64,000 nt of DNA from Lachnospiraceae oral taxon 107 str. F0167 (GCA_000209465.1 GL890588.1:55789-119788), one strand, 5' to 3'; numbered from the stretch's first letter, positions 1-9,215 are shown. Notes: generated by a model not told the origin, from the sequence alone. Numbers and translations: made by a program.

Positions 1-278
1 CATGTCTTTCAAATATCATTAGTGTACTCTTACCTTTTAAATATCCTACAAAATCTGATACACTCAGTTTTGGGTGGAATCTCTACCAGCATATGTATGT
101 GATCCGGACATACTTCTGCTTCCACTATATGTACTTCTTTTCTTTTACATAACATGCTCAATATATTTGCTATATCCTGCTTTAGCTCTCCATATATTAT
201 CTTTCTCCTATATTTTGGTGCAAATACTATATGATACTTACAATTCCATGATGTATGTGATAAACTACTACTATCCAT
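1..278 (-). pseudogene. tnpA: IS200-type Y1 (HUH) transposase TnpA, frameshifted and cut by the window edge
   Basis: This is the single-strand transposase of IS200/IS605 elements. Residues 12-30 (WNCKYHIVFAPKYRRK) are the family start, and the HUH metal-binding motif is His60-x-His62 (PDHIHMLV). After EIPPK the open frame gives TECIRF and stops at position 30. A +1 shift restores the family sequence LSVSDFVGYLKGKS and stays open to base 1. The cause is one extra base in the coding-strand run CCCAAAA near 70-77. The catalytic tyrosine would lie beyond the edge. A strong GGGGG-type ribosome site precedes the ATG at 278. As written the copy cannot make full-length transposase. Confidence 0.85.
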
Positions 279-369
279 TTGGATACCCCCTTTGATATAT
301 TTATTGGTTGGCGAACCTTTTATATTATATCAAATTTGGGGGTTTTTCACATAACGCTAAAGCTATTTC

Positions 370-392
370 AACCACCCGCATAGCAGGTGGTT
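370..392. repeat. IS200-type subterminal hairpin
   Basis: AACCACC, then CGCATAGCA, then GGTGGTT form a 7-bp perfect stem with a further GC/GC pair inside. It lies about 90 bp upstream of tnpA, the position of the left-end hairpin recognised by TnpA in this family. A second perfect 6-bp hairpin (GTTCTC TTGC GAGAAC) follows at 398-413. Confidence 0.6.
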
Positions 393-424
393 TATTTGTT
401 CTCTTGCGAGAACAGGGCCTTGCC

Positions 425-649
425 CTAACAATTAAAATAGTCTATCGAAAAAGCACATCTATTTCTTTCCATTGAAAGATTAAATTGATACTCATCTTCA
501 TCATCTTCCCATGATATATTATAATTATACTCTTTGTTTTCAGATATAATGACATTTGGAAATCTTTGTTTTATATCCCTGTTAAATTTTTCTGTATCAA
601 AATCATAATTTTCTTTTTCTTTTAAACCTATAAAATATGTTACCGCCAT
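425..649 (-). CDS. small acidic hypothetical protein, possibly truncated by the IS
   Basis: A 74-residue protein rich in acidic and aromatic residues, with no signal peptide or membrane segment. I do not recognise the family. The start is well supported: an AAAGGAGG site stands just upstream of the ATG at 649. The stop codon TAG falls exactly at the presumed edge of the IS200 element (425), so the natural C-terminus may have been replaced when the element landed. Small acidic proteins like this are often immunity or accessory proteins, but nothing here proves such a role. Confidence 0.6.
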   Translation of the reverse strand: MAVTYFIGLKEKENYDFDTEKFNRDIKQRFPNVIISENKEYNYNISWEDDEDEYQFNLSMERNRCAFSIDYFNC

Positions 650-820
650 ATTCCTCCTTTAAAACTCTAATGAATGATATACTTTATTCTATCCCTGTAA
701 TGAAAAAAAATGCAAGTAATAAAAACTGTAAATATATCTTAAAATCTCGAAATTCATAATGTAAAATGATATACTATTATATATTGATATATACCGATTT
801 TGTTTTAAAAAGGTTTTGAA

Positions 821-1855
821 ATGGGGGTTGAGATGGGCTTTTTTATAATCTCATTGTGTTTCGGCTTTATTGTATTACTATGCATTTTATTGACTGTTTA
901 TATGTATCTGAGGCTTTTTATAGCTGTAAAAACAGACAGTGAAGTTCCAAATTGGATATATAAATTTGGTCAGAGCTTTCAGGGCAGAGTACATATAAAA
1001 TATGAAAATATTACAGAGCCTGCCGCTCTAATTGATGTCAATATTTTTATTTTTCTTTTTATTTTGGTGAATATTTTCTCGGGAATTTTTATTTACTACA
1101 AGAACTATAATTTCCACAGAGCAGTATATAGCTGTTTAAAATATGAATTTGTAATTATCACAATAACTTTTGGACTATACTCATTAATTAAGATTATTTT
1201 GATCTTACTCAATCACTCCAATAAATCAAGGCATTTATATTCACCATCAAATGCTGTAACCGGAGCAATCTTTTTGACAGTTTTCATCCTGACACTGTGG
1301 GTACATATGGTAGGTTTACCTGAAAAACCTATCTCTGTCCAAATTGACGTAAGCAATGTAATTGTCGGTAAAACAAAGGCATCCGTACTTTTGGATGACG
1401 GCTTTATATTTACCGGTAAAACTGCTGAAACTAAGATTATAAATAGTCACAATGATCATTTTTACTATGGAGAATTTGTAGAAATATCAAAATATGGTAA
1501 ATCATACGGTTTTATGAGCCTTACCCCTACATATAAGGATTCTGATGAATTAAAAAACTGTATAATAACCTATTATGAAGTACCGGCTGATATTAAGGTG
1601 TTATCTGATATTAAATTTAATAATACAGATTTATATAAACTGCAAATAAGTGATTTTCAAACAAAAAATATGACAGAGATTTTTTCACTTAATCCTGTAG
1701 ACTATAAAGAAATTAAAAATCCCGGTTTTTTTAAGCTTAAACTTCAGACTGTCAGCTATTCTCTGTGGAAAAGCTACAGTATTGAAGCAAACTTTTATGG
1801 AGACGATACCCCCTCATATTATTCCGTAAGAGCTCAACATACAATATGGGAATAA
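821..1855 (+). CDS. unknown membrane protein with a C-terminal soluble domain
   Basis: A protein of 344 residues and one of only two plus-strand genes in the window. Four hydrophobic segments are visible at about residues 6-35, 70-95, 105-128 and 143-165. They are followed by about 180 residues of mixed polar sequence that should form one soluble domain after the last segment. I recognise no family. The annotated ATG at 821 has AAAGG nearby. An ATG at 833 preceded by GGGGG is an equally good start and would remove four residues. A strong hairpin follows the stop codon. It stands alone between minus-strand neighbours, so no operon partner helps. Confidence 0.7.
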   Translation: MGVEMGFFIISLCFGFIVLLCILLTVYMYLRLFIAVKTDSEVPNWIYKFGQSFQGRVHIKYENITEPAALIDVNIFIFLFILVNIFSGIFIYYKNYNFHRAVYSCLKYEFVIITITFGLYSLIKIILILLNHSNKSRHLYSPSNAVTGAIFLTVFILTLWVHMVGLPEKPISVQIDVSNVIVGKTKASVLLDDGFIFTGKTAETKIINSHNDHFYYGEFVEISKYGKSYGFMSLTPTYKDSDELKNCIITYYEVPADIKVLSDIKFNNTDLYKLQISDFQTKNMTEIFSLNPVDYKEIKNPGFFKLKLQTVSYSLWKSYSIEANFYGDDTPSYYSVRAQHTIWE

Positions 1856-1863
1856 AATTTTAA

Positions 1864-1910
1864 AAGGGAGTGTAACAAAATCATAAAAATATGTTTTGCT
1901 ACACTCCCTT
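1864..1910 (+). terminator. long hairpin after the membrane-protein gene
   Basis: AAGGGAGTGTA (1864-1874) pairs with TACACTCCCTT (1900-1910), with a further CAAAA/TTTTG stem inside. It begins nine bases after the stop at 1855. The T tract is poor, so it may work as a stabilising 3' hairpin or a bidirectional terminator shared with the minus-strand gene at 1935. Confidence 0.65.
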
Positions 1911-1934
1911 CTCAAGGTAATTTGATGTTAATTT

Positions 1935-2099
1935 TTATTGAGGTGTTACTATCGGCTTTCCATCTTTATCGAGCAATGGTGTAAATCCTCCGGAATATCC
2001 GGACTTACGAAAAACATAGTTTATACCTGTTTCCGTATCAACCCATATTTCAACTACTTCAAGTACTCCCTGTTGATATACCTTCTTGAAACGCTCCAT
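1935..2099 (-). CDS. DUF6440-family small protein
   Basis: A 54-residue protein (MERFKKVYQQG...), read from ATG at 2099 to TAA at 1935 behind a perfect AGGAGG site. The sequence VDTETGINYVFRKSGYSGG followed by TPLLDKDGKP is the signature I associate with DUF6440, a small domain common in Firmicutes and of unknown function. There is no signal peptide or membrane segment. It lies between a plus-strand membrane gene and the ECF operon, with about 145 bp before the ECF genes end, so it is probably a separate transcript. Confidence 0.8.
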   Translation of the reverse strand: MERFKKVYQQGVLEVVEIWVDTETGINYVFRKSGYSGGFTPLLDKDGKPIVTPQ

Positions 2100-2245
2100 A
2101 AGTATACCTCCTAGCTACAATCTTTCTAGATTATAGCACAATACAGCGATGTAAATTATGATTATTTATTGTAAAATAATATTAATTAAAAATGAAGTTT
2201 TCTAAACATACTGATATTAAATGCTTTATTTATAAACAATTTATA

Positions 2246-3634
2246 TTATTTATAGACTCTAAACTCCTCTAAGCAAAGATTTTGATCAGTAGTCACATTT
2301 AAAAATTCAATATCATGAGAAACAATAAATATAATATTATTTTCAGTTTTCATTTCCTTTATCAGATTTGAAATCTTTATCATATTATTATAATCCATAC
2401 CGCTTGTCGGCTCATCAAAAAATATAAATCTTGAATCCTTACATAAAACCGAAGCAATAGCCACCCTCTGCTTTTGTCCGCCTGACAGGCTCATTGGATG
2501 TCTGTCTTTTAACTCCATAAGTCCAAGTCCGCTTAAAACCTTGTCGGCTTTAGCCGGATCTAAGTCTTTAATTCCAAGCTTTATCTCTTCTTCTACAGAC
2601 TCTGTAAAAAGCTGATGATTAACATCCTGCATTACTAAAGATGAATTTTTTAACCTCTCTTTTTTGCCAATGGCTCTGCCTCCAAATACTATATCACTTT
2701 TTTCTTTCTCAACAAGCCCCGTTATCGCACGCAAAAGGCTTGATTTTCCACATCCGTTCCTTCCTGTTATTCCATAAATTTTCCCAAGGTCAAAAGAAAC
2801 ATTTTCCACCCTCAGTTCACCCTTATCTTTAAAATCGCAAATGAGTTTCTTAATAATCAAATCTTTTCCTAAAGGTCTTTGCCTGTTTTCTAAATTTATT
2901 TTATTTTTGGAGCGAAGCCCCCATTCATACAGGATATCATCCGGCAGCGATAAAAATACATCTCTTGTAAAACTTTCCTTGATTCTTCCATTTTGAATAA
3001 TGATAATTCTATCCGCCACATCCATCAGATAATAAATCCTATGCTCTGCAAGTATAAGAGTTATACCCTTCTCCTTCAGAATCTGCAGCATTTCTTTTAA
3101 TATATCAATATATTTTTCATCCAGATTGGAAGACGGCTCATCAAGTACTATGATTTTGCATCCTGAAATATAGCAGGATGCCACACATAGAATCTGCTTT
3201 TCTCCTCCCGACAACTCAAAGATACTGCGCCCAAGCAGGTGTTTTATAGGAAAAACTTTCAGCATATTTTCCATATGGCTCTCCATCTCTTTTCTGTCAA
3301 GCCCTATATTTTCAAGATAAAATAATAACTCCAAGGTTGTATTTACATTAAAAAAATGAGTCTTTGGATTTTGAAAAACACTTGCTATTATAAGTGAAAT
3401 TTGATAAAGTTCCATCCCCTTTATCTCTTTACCGTCAACTTGTACTTTCCCTGTAATACGGGCATTTTCATATTCAAAAGCCAAACCGTTTATAGAATTT
3501 ATAATTGAAGATTTTCCGCTTCCACTCTCTCCTGTTAGGAGAATGCATTCTCCTTCAGTTACTTGTAATGTAATATCTTCTAATATCTTTTTATCCTGTT
3601 CATAGAATAGTGATAAATTTTCTAATGTAAGCAT
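2246..3634 (-). CDS. ECF transporter ATPase, two fused ABC domains
   Basis: A 462-residue energising component that combines both ATPases of an energy-coupling factor transporter in one chain. Domain 1 (about 1-235) has Walker A GESGSGKSS, signature LSGGEKQ and Walker B IIVLDEPSSNLDE. Domain 2 (about 255-462) has GRNGCGKSS, LSGGQKQR and FIFFDEPTSGMD. Both look intact. It overlaps the upstream T-component gene by 13 bp and ends the six-gene operon read from 8960. Fused ATPases of this kind are usual in group I ECF modules dedicated to one substrate. Confidence 0.93.
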   Translation of the reverse strand: MLTLENLSLFYEQDKKILEDITLQVTEGECILLTGESGSGKSSIINSINGLAFEYENARITGKVQVDGKEIKGMELYQISLIIASVFQNPKTHFFNVNTTLELLFYLENIGLDRKEMESHMENMLKVFPIKHLLGRSIFELSGGEKQILCVASCYISGCKIIVLDEPSSNLDEKYIDILKEMLQILKEKGITLILAEHRIYYLMDVADRIIIIQNGRIKESFTRDVFLSLPDDILYEWGLRSKNKINLENRQRPLGKDLIIKKLICDFKDKGELRVENVSFDLGKIYGITGRNGCGKSSLLRAITGLVEKEKSDIVFGGRAIGKKERLKNSSLVMQDVNHQLFTESVEEEIKLGIKDLDPAKADKVLSGLGLMELKDRHPMSLSGGQKQRVAIASVLCKDSRFIFFDEPTSGMDYNNMIKISNLIKEMKTENNIIFIVSHDIEFLNVTTDQNLCLEEFRVYK

Positions 3635-4314
3635 AGTCGCCCCCCCACTACAATAACAGTCATTATAAAAGCATAAATAAAGTCAATAATATGTACCCTT
3701 ACAGTAATATATCTTGTTTTCTTTATGGGATTGGCAATACATTTTGTTTCTGCCGCCTTAGCAATATCATCTGCAATATTTGATGAAATAATAAGCAATG
3801 GTACAGCAATGTACTCCAGATATTTAAGTGGGTTTTTGATTTCTATTCCCCTTATTTTCATTGCCATCTTTATATTATTTCTTTCTTCCTCAAATGAAGG
3901 GAAAAATCTAAACATCACCGCTATCGGTATGGATACCGCCTTTGGTATTCTTAAAAAATCCATCGACGACATAATGCTTCCCACATCTGATGTCTTAATC
4001 AGAAATTTCCCTGATGCATAAGGGATATAAAACATACGAACGACAAACAGCAATGAAAGCAACATCTTTATTACAAGAGGAAATTTTGCCAGAATTGTAA
4101 AATCCGGTACAAAAAACAAAATACCGAATACAATAATATTTTGTATTCCCTCTTTTCTAAATCCATTGATAAAATACATAATCGAAATAACAATTATCAA
4201 CGCCCATTCAGAATAATGATTTATTGAATGTAATATGGTAAAACCCAGTAAGACTGTGACAAAAAACTTGGGTATAGGATTGGGATTTAGACTATTACTT
4301 TTTACAGAGTACAT
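3622..4314 (-). CDS. ECF transporter transmembrane T component (EcfT/CbiQ-like)
   Basis: A 230-residue integral membrane protein with several hydrophobic helices in its first 110 residues. The cytoplasmic region contains the coupling-helix motif EERNNIKMAMKIRGIEIKN, which matches the A-R-G type motifs of EcfT that touch the ATPase. It couples ATP hydrolysis to the S component. Its start shares a base with the stop of the S-component gene (TAATG) and its end overlaps the ATPase gene, indicating tight translational coupling. Confidence 0.92.
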   Translation of the reverse strand: MYSVKSNSLNPNPIPKFFVTVLLGFTILHSINHYSEWALIIVISIMYFINGFRKEGIQNIIVFGILFFVPDFTILAKFPLVIKMLLSLLFVVRMFYIPYASGKFLIKTSDVGSIMSSMDFLRIPKAVSIPIAVMFRFFPSFEEERNNIKMAMKIRGIEIKNPLKYLEYIAVPLLIISSNIADDIAKAAETKCIANPIKKTRYITVRVHIIDFIYAFIMTVIVVGGRLCLH

Positions 4315-4895
4315 TAAACTATACCCGCCTTCATAAAATGCTTTTTAAGCAGTGCCTTTCCTATAAATGCTCCTATAACTCCCCCGACAATTGCACCTGT
4401 ATAAACCAATGCCATATGCGGATATGTAACAAGTTTTACCAAAGCATCCACATACTCCTGCCCCATCATCATAGTCATCTCGATATACTTTTCTCTCGCC
4501 CACAGCATCTGCATAAGCGAGCCGCAAATCCATGTATTAAATATTGCAAATGAGAGCATATTGTATTTAAAAGAATTGTAATTGCCTATTCTTCTTATCA
4601 ACTCGGCTATAAGCATTACTACAAATGCATGAAGAACAAGCATATATGTATGACCTTCCACCATCATAAAAAAAGGTGTAAGTATTCCAAAAATCAACAA
4701 TGCCCAGGGCTTTTGCACCTTTGCCATAAACAACATAACAATGGTTCCGCTCACAATACCGAGTATTGTAGGATATACTAAAAACATAATCGGAATAAGT
4801 CCAATCATTCCTACACTAAACATCACTACAAAGTAAATAACTGCAAATACACCTATAGTAACCAAGTCCTTGATTTTTAACCTGTTCTCTTTCAT
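4314..4895 (-). CDS. ECF transporter S component, MptD/Trep_Strep type
   Basis: A 193-residue, six-helix substrate-binding membrane protein. The opening KIKDLVTIGVFAVIYFVVMF and the conserved HTYMLVLHAFVVM segment place it in the Trep_Strep (MptD) group of S components. Related S/T/A modules have been linked to haem uptake in streptococci (SiaFGH) and lactobacilli (Lha), often next to two ABC half-transporters as here. Transfer of that substrate to this gene is inference. It lies 9 bp after the second ABC half-transporter gene. Confidence 0.85.
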   Translation of the reverse strand: MKENRLKIKDLVTIGVFAVIYFVVMFSVGMIGLIPIMFLVYPTILGIVSGTIVMLFMAKVQKPWALLIFGILTPFFMMVEGHTYMLVLHAFVVMLIAELIRRIGNYNSFKYNMLSFAIFNTWICGSLMQMLWAREKYIEMTMMMGQEYVDALVKLVTYPHMALVYTGAIVGGVIGAFIGKALLKKHFMKAGIV

Positions 4896-4904
4896 ATTAA
4901 TCCC

Positions 4905-6626
4905 CTAATAATTAAACTCTTCCGCAAGTTTTGTCTTTTTAATCAGATTTTTATATACCTTTGAGTGCTCTATAAGCTCCTTATGAGTTCCCATATCCTC
5001 AACTACGCCATCATCAATCACAACAATTTTATCCACCTTTTCAATGGACTTTAATCTATGTGAAATAATAATAACTGTTTTGTTCTTAATAAGATTGTTT
5101 AAACTGTCCTGTATTTTCTTTTCATTATCCACATCAAGGCTTGCAGATATTTCATCAAGTATTAAAATCGGTGCATCCTTTAAAAATGCCCTTGCAATTG
5201 ATAATCTCTGCCTTTCTCCACCTGATAATTCCGCTCCGTTTTCACCTATCTTTGTGTCAAATCCCTCAGGTAATTTTTCTATAAAATCCATACAATTGGC
5301 AAGCCTTGCCGCATTCTTTACTTCTTCATCACCTGCTTTTTCATTTCCCAGACGGATATTTTCTAAAATACTTGTATTAAATAAGGTTACATCCTGAAAA
5401 ACAATTGAGATATCTTTGAATAATGAATCTGTAGATATATTTTTTATATCCCTGCCATCAATTAAAATGCTTCCTCCGTCATAATCATAAAGTCTTGATA
5501 TAAGTCTAAGCACCGAGGTTTTCCCTGAGCCTGATACACCGACAAGTGCTGTAACCTCTCCCTGTTTTGCCGTAAAGCTTACGTCCTTTAAAACCGGTGT
5601 GTACTTGTCATAAGCAAAGGATACATTTTTAAACTCTATATCATATTTTGAAAGTTTGGTATCCTCACCCTCTTGAAGTACTGCACTTTTCATTTCTTTA
5701 ATTCTTCTGACAGCAGGCTCTATATAAAACATTTCCGTAATACCCTCTTTTGAGATATCAAACAGTTCCTTTATTTTTATAGCCCCGATAATATATCCTA
5801 TAAGATACAAAACCGTTATTTCATTATGTAAAAGCAGCCGTATTCCTACCGCTATTACTACAGCAACACTGATATAGGCAAGAAGTGAAGAAATCCCGAT
5901 AAATACCATAGAAACAAACTCTACACCTAAATGAATCCTTTCACTTTCCTCCATCTTTTTATACAAAGCCTTTTTTACCTTTTCAGATTGATTAAAGCTG
6001 CTGATTTCCTGCTGTAATTCAATTGTTTCTTGAAAAATCTCTGAATTATCTCTCAAAACATTATAGTATTTACCATAAGCCGAAACTTCAGTTTCCTTTG
6101 CCAAAGGTATAATTATGAAGCTGAGAAGTGTGGGTATAATGGCGGCAAGTCCCAGTTTCCAGTTCCCAATCAACATGAGCAGCCCCATAAGCGGGAAAAA
6201 CATCCACATACCGACCACTTTCGGTATGGAATGGCTCATCGCATGTTCAATTGTTTCCACATCAGCCATAATTGTCTGAGAAAGATCCGACAAATCATGT
6301 TTTGAAAAATAAGCAATTGGAAGGTCTGCCAGGTTCTTTGCAATTCCTTTTCTTAAATCTGCCGATTCCTTGTAGGTTGCATTATAAAGACTTACATATT
6401 CATTAGATAAAGATATGTACATAAATACCAAAGTCATTACTGCAATTATAATAAACTGCCAAGTGCTGCTTATATTTCCTAATGCCAGCTGATTTATAAG
6501 CCCCATTAAGATAAACATCGGTGCAAGATTGATACAATATGTCAGAAAACAAAACCATGTAGCCTTTGTAAGGTTCTCTGCCCCCTGTTCGGATAGAGCG
6601 TAACGATTTTTATAATAATTTTTCAT
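4905..6626 (-). CDS. ABC half-transporter (TMD-NBD), second of a pair
   Basis: A 573-residue fusion of a six-helix type I exporter fold (about 1-320) and an ATPase domain (about 335-565). The ATPase has Walker A GVSGSGKTS, signature LSGGERQR, Walker B ILILDEISASLD and switch His in IISHRLKS. It begins inside the end of the partner gene (17-bp overlap), so the two proteins should form a heterodimer. Such pairs resemble YbtP/YbtQ and IrtA/IrtB, which have an exporter fold yet serve iron-siderophore import. Because an ECF importer follows directly, a shared metal or haem substrate is plausible. Confidence 0.9.
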   Translation of the reverse strand: MKNYYKNRYALSEQGAENLTKATWFCFLTYCINLAPMFILMGLINQLALGNISSTWQFIIIAVMTLVFMYISLSNEYVSLYNATYKESADLRKGIAKNLADLPIAYFSKHDLSDLSQTIMADVETIEHAMSHSIPKVVGMWMFFPLMGLLMLIGNWKLGLAAIIPTLLSFIIIPLAKETEVSAYGKYYNVLRDNSEIFQETIELQQEISSFNQSEKVKKALYKKMEESERIHLGVEFVSMVFIGISSLLAYISVAVVIAVGIRLLLHNEITVLYLIGYIIGAIKIKELFDISKEGITEMFYIEPAVRRIKEMKSAVLQEGEDTKLSKYDIEFKNVSFAYDKYTPVLKDVSFTAKQGEVTALVGVSGSGKTSVLRLISRLYDYDGGSILIDGRDIKNISTDSLFKDISIVFQDVTLFNTSILENIRLGNEKAGDEEVKNAARLANCMDFIEKLPEGFDTKIGENGAELSGGERQRLSIARAFLKDAPILILDEISASLDVDNEKKIQDSLNNLIKNKTVIIISHRLKSIEKVDKIVVIDDGVVEDMGTHKELIEHSKVYKNLIKKTKLAEEFNY

Positions 6627-8364
6627 TTGACACCCTCCAATTATTTGCAGTATTGTATAAGTTCAGCAATCTGCTATATATTCCATTCTTTCTTATCAGG
6701 GTTTCATTATCTCCCCTTTCCATCAGTTTTCCGTTTTCCAGTACAATTATCTCATCTACATTTTGTATACTCGTCATTCTGTGTGCAATCATAATGACAG
6801 TCTTATCCTTCATCAGATTTTTAAAAGCCTTTTGCAGTTCATACTCATTGTCTGCATCAATAGCTGCACTTGCCTCATCCATAATTATAATGGATGACTT
6901 TTTTAGAATAGCCCTTGCAATTGCAATCCTTTGTTTTTCACCACCTGAAAGATGAACTCCCTTTGAACCTATAATTGTATTTTCTCTTTCCTTAAATTTA
7001 GCAATGATTTCATCACATCCTGCAAGGCTCATAGCCTCCATAACCTCTTCTCGCCCTGCTTTATCATCAGCTAAAGCCACATTTTCATATATAGATTTTT
7101 TAAATAATTTGCTGTCCTGAAATACAAATGAAATATTTCTGATAATAGCTTCCTTTGTATATTCTTCAAGTGGGAAACCTCCGATTTTTATCTCTCCGCT
7201 GTCTATTTTATAAAATCCTGATAAAAGCTTTGCTATAGTGGATTTACCCGAGCCTGAATGTCCAACCAAAGCATAGGTTTTCTTCTCATCCAAGGAGAAT
7301 GATATATTCCTTAAAACCTTATTTTCTCCATAAGAAAAACTCACATTTTCAAATTCGATATTAAAATTATCGAAATGCTCTCTCCTGCCATATGAAAGCT
7401 TATCTTCCTGCATTTTATTATATAAGTTTTCCAAATGCTCTATGGCATAACCTGCCTTAAACATGTTCATACTCGCCCACATGATTTTCATAAAGGAAAC
7501 CATCATAACACCTGCCAGGAAAAAAATCATGATAAGCTCCACCGCTACAGTCTTCGGATAGCTTATTCCGGTCAAGAAAAAACTTAGAGGAATACTTATA
7601 ATAGCAATCAACCCTAAAAATATTAATTGATATAAAACATAGGGCTTTTTACATGAAAGGGAATAATCATAGGCATACTTTGAATAATTTGTAATCGCCT
7701 CATGCAATGCCTTAAAAGATTTCAGCTTTGTACCAAAGATTTTAACAACCTGCACACCTCTGATATATTCAACCGTTTCAGCACTTAATGTATCCAGTGA
7801 AGCCTGATACAGCTTCATAAATTCACCATTTCCCATCATGCCCTTTAATATAAGTCCACTCACAACAGTTAAAATAATGATTGCCGTTCCTACACGAAAG
7901 CTTATAATAAATGACAGTATAATTGCAAAAAACGGAACAAGGAATGCCTGTGAATTATCCGGAAGCATATGTGCCACCGCCATATGAGTTTTTGCCGCAT
8001 TATCATCTATTGTCTTTCTGATATAACCTGATGAATTCAAATCAAAGAATCTAAAGCTTGAATCCGTCAGCCCGTCAATCCCTCTTTTTCTTAAATTTGT
8101 TTCAAGTCGAAATGCCAACTTATGTGAAGTAATCCCTGATGCAAGGTATAACAGTCCGCTTAAAGTCAAATAAAAAACAATTCTTGTGGAATGAAAACCT
8201 GCATTTTCGTAATTTCCTTTAACAATAATTTCATCAAAAAATTTATATATATAATAATATCCATATACCATAAAGAAAGCTGAAATTCCCGATATTATAA
8301 TTGCCAGATAACCTATAAGCTTATTATCAGGTACATATCGAAATAATTTCTTATAAACTTTCAT
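6610..8364 (-). CDS. ABC half-transporter (TMD-NBD), first of a pair
   Basis: A 584-residue partner of the next gene, with the same membrane-ATPase layout. The motifs Walker A GHSGSGKST, signature LSGGEKQR, Walker B IIIMDEASAAID and switch IAHRMTS are all present, so both nucleotide sites can be catalytic. The start overlaps the TetR gene by 4 bp (ATGA). The membrane half has charged residues typical of YbtP/IrtA-like proteins, but substrate choice cannot be read from sequence. Confidence 0.9.
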   Translation of the reverse strand: MKVYKKLFRYVPDNKLIGYLAIIISGISAFFMVYGYYYIYKFFDEIIVKGNYENAGFHSTRIVFYLTLSGLLYLASGITSHKLAFRLETNLRKRGIDGLTDSSFRFFDLNSSGYIRKTIDDNAAKTHMAVAHMLPDNSQAFLVPFFAIILSFIISFRVGTAIIILTVVSGLILKGMMGNGEFMKLYQASLDTLSAETVEYIRGVQVVKIFGTKLKSFKALHEAITNYSKYAYDYSLSCKKPYVLYQLIFLGLIAIISIPLSFFLTGISYPKTVAVELIMIFFLAGVMMVSFMKIMWASMNMFKAGYAIEHLENLYNKMQEDKLSYGRREHFDNFNIEFENVSFSYGENKVLRNISFSLDEKKTYALVGHSGSGKSTIAKLLSGFYKIDSGEIKIGGFPLEEYTKEAIIRNISFVFQDSKLFKKSIYENVALADDKAGREEVMEAMSLAGCDEIIAKFKERENTIIGSKGVHLSGGEKQRIAIARAILKKSSIIIMDEASAAIDADNEYELQKAFKNLMKDKTVIMIAHRMTSIQNVDEIIVLENGKLMERGDNETLIRKNGIYSRLLNLYNTANNWRVSNEKLL

Positions 8365-8960
8365 CCTGATACCCCCTTTCCCTGTTCAAACATATAGATA
8401 AGCATTTTTTCTAAAATATGCCTGTTTTTCTTAAAACTTTCTCTGGCTTCCAAAACATCCGAAGCGATAATCAATGCACTGATAAAATCACTGATAAGCT
8501 GAAAAAGATTTGAATCACAAAGCCACCCCTGAACTTCACTCATAACTGTTTTAAACTTTTCCCTTGTATGCTCCTGCAATTCAACCATAATACTCATAAG
8601 TTCCGGATTCCTTTTTTTCTCAATCAGAAACTCAATATAAAGGGGAATAAAAGGATTGTCATCTATAATTTTGTCCACAAGTTGTTTTGCCATAAACTTA
8701 TCTTCATTCCCCTTTTCACATTCTGTTAAATGCTCTTTAATTATTTTATTTCTGTAGTCGATTCCGCAAATCATGATATCTTTAAAAATTTCATTTACGC
8801 TTTTGTAATAGTGATAAACACCCCCTTTTGACAAAGTAGTTCCGGCGATGATGTCTTCCATAGTTGTCTTTCCAAACCCTTTTGCCACAATTACTTTCGC
8901 AGCCGAATCCATTATTTCTTTTTTTCTTTCCGCTCCGGTTAATCTCTTTGCAGCGCACAT
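8361..8960 (-). CDS. TetR-family regulator of the transporter operon
   Basis: A 199-residue one-component repressor. Residues about 10-58 form the TetR helix-turn-helix (KKEIMDSAAKVIVAKGF, then TTLSKGGVYHYYKS). The rest is an all-helical ligand pocket. It is first in the operon, directly behind a promoter and a 14-bp palindrome, so it very probably represses its own operon and is released by the transported compound or a toxic form of it. A strong GGAGGTGG ribosome site precedes the ATG at 8960. Confidence 0.92.
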   Translation of the reverse strand: MCAAKRLTGAERKKEIMDSAAKVIVAKGFGKTTMEDIIAGTTLSKGGVYHYYKSVNEIFKDIMICGIDYRNKIIKEHLTECEKGNEDKFMAKQLVDKIIDDNPFIPLYIEFLIEKKRNPELMSIMVELQEHTREKFKTVMSEVQGWLCDSNLFQLISDFISALIIASDVLEARESFKKNRHILEKMLIYMFEQGKGVSG

Positions 8961-8978
8961 ATCGCCACCTCCCTTTTC

Positions 8979-8992
8979 CGACGGTATCGTCG
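8979..8992. promoter_or_regulatory. palindromic operator, probably for the TetR protein
   Basis: CGACG-GTAT-CGTCG is a perfect 5-bp inverted repeat immediately downstream of the predicted transcription start and just before the ribosome site of tetR. A repressor bound here would block the promoter at 9001-9029. It is the only strong palindrome between promoter and start codon. Confidence 0.7.
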
Positions 8993-9000
8993 ATAAGATA

Positions 9001-9029
9001 ATTATATATCAGTTAGGCTTTACTAACAA
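9001..9029 (-). promoter_or_regulatory. sigma-A promoter of the TetR/ABC/ECF operon
   Basis: On the minus strand TTGTTA (-35), a 17-bp spacer and TATAAT (-10) form a near-consensus promoter. Transcription would start close to 8994 and run through all six genes to 2246. Confidence 0.75.
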
Positions 9030-9171
9030 GTATTTTTTATTTTTATTTTCTCTTTATCCTCTATACTTATTACTAATATAATTTTTATATCAAAAACTTT
9101 TACCTTTTATAAAAAATCTTGTAGTTTTGAAAGCAACATATTATCCTGTCTTTACAAAATCTGAAGTAAAA

Positions 9172-9215
9172 AAGTCCTCCTGATTTTAGATAAATTCTAA
9201 AATCTCGGAGGACTT
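9172..9215 (-). terminator. intrinsic terminator of the first PepSY gene
   Basis: On the minus strand AAGTCCTCC-GATTTTAGA pairs with its complement across a five-base loop, with one small bulge, and a run of six T residues follows. It lies about 200 bp after the PepSY stop, leaving a long 3' untranslated region that is conserved in the second copy. Confidence 0.85.

Larger units (their letters stand above)
1..424 (-). mobile_element. IS200/IS605-family element, upstream end only
   Basis: The left edge carries the 5' part of an IS200-type tnpA on the minus strand. Upstream of it lies non-coding DNA with a GC-rich hairpin at 370-392, as expected for the subterminal hairpin of this family, which lacks terminal inverted repeats and target duplications. 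The outer limit near 424 is inferred from the hairpin position and from the neighbouring ORF, which ends exactly there. The rest of the element lies outside the window. Confidence 0.7.

Noticed and set aside
30-4553. Many plus-strand frames of 60-100 codons opposite minus-strand genes
   Set aside because: They lack ribosome sites and follow the codon pattern of the opposite strand; only 821-1855 and 45893-46648 are credible plus-strand genes.
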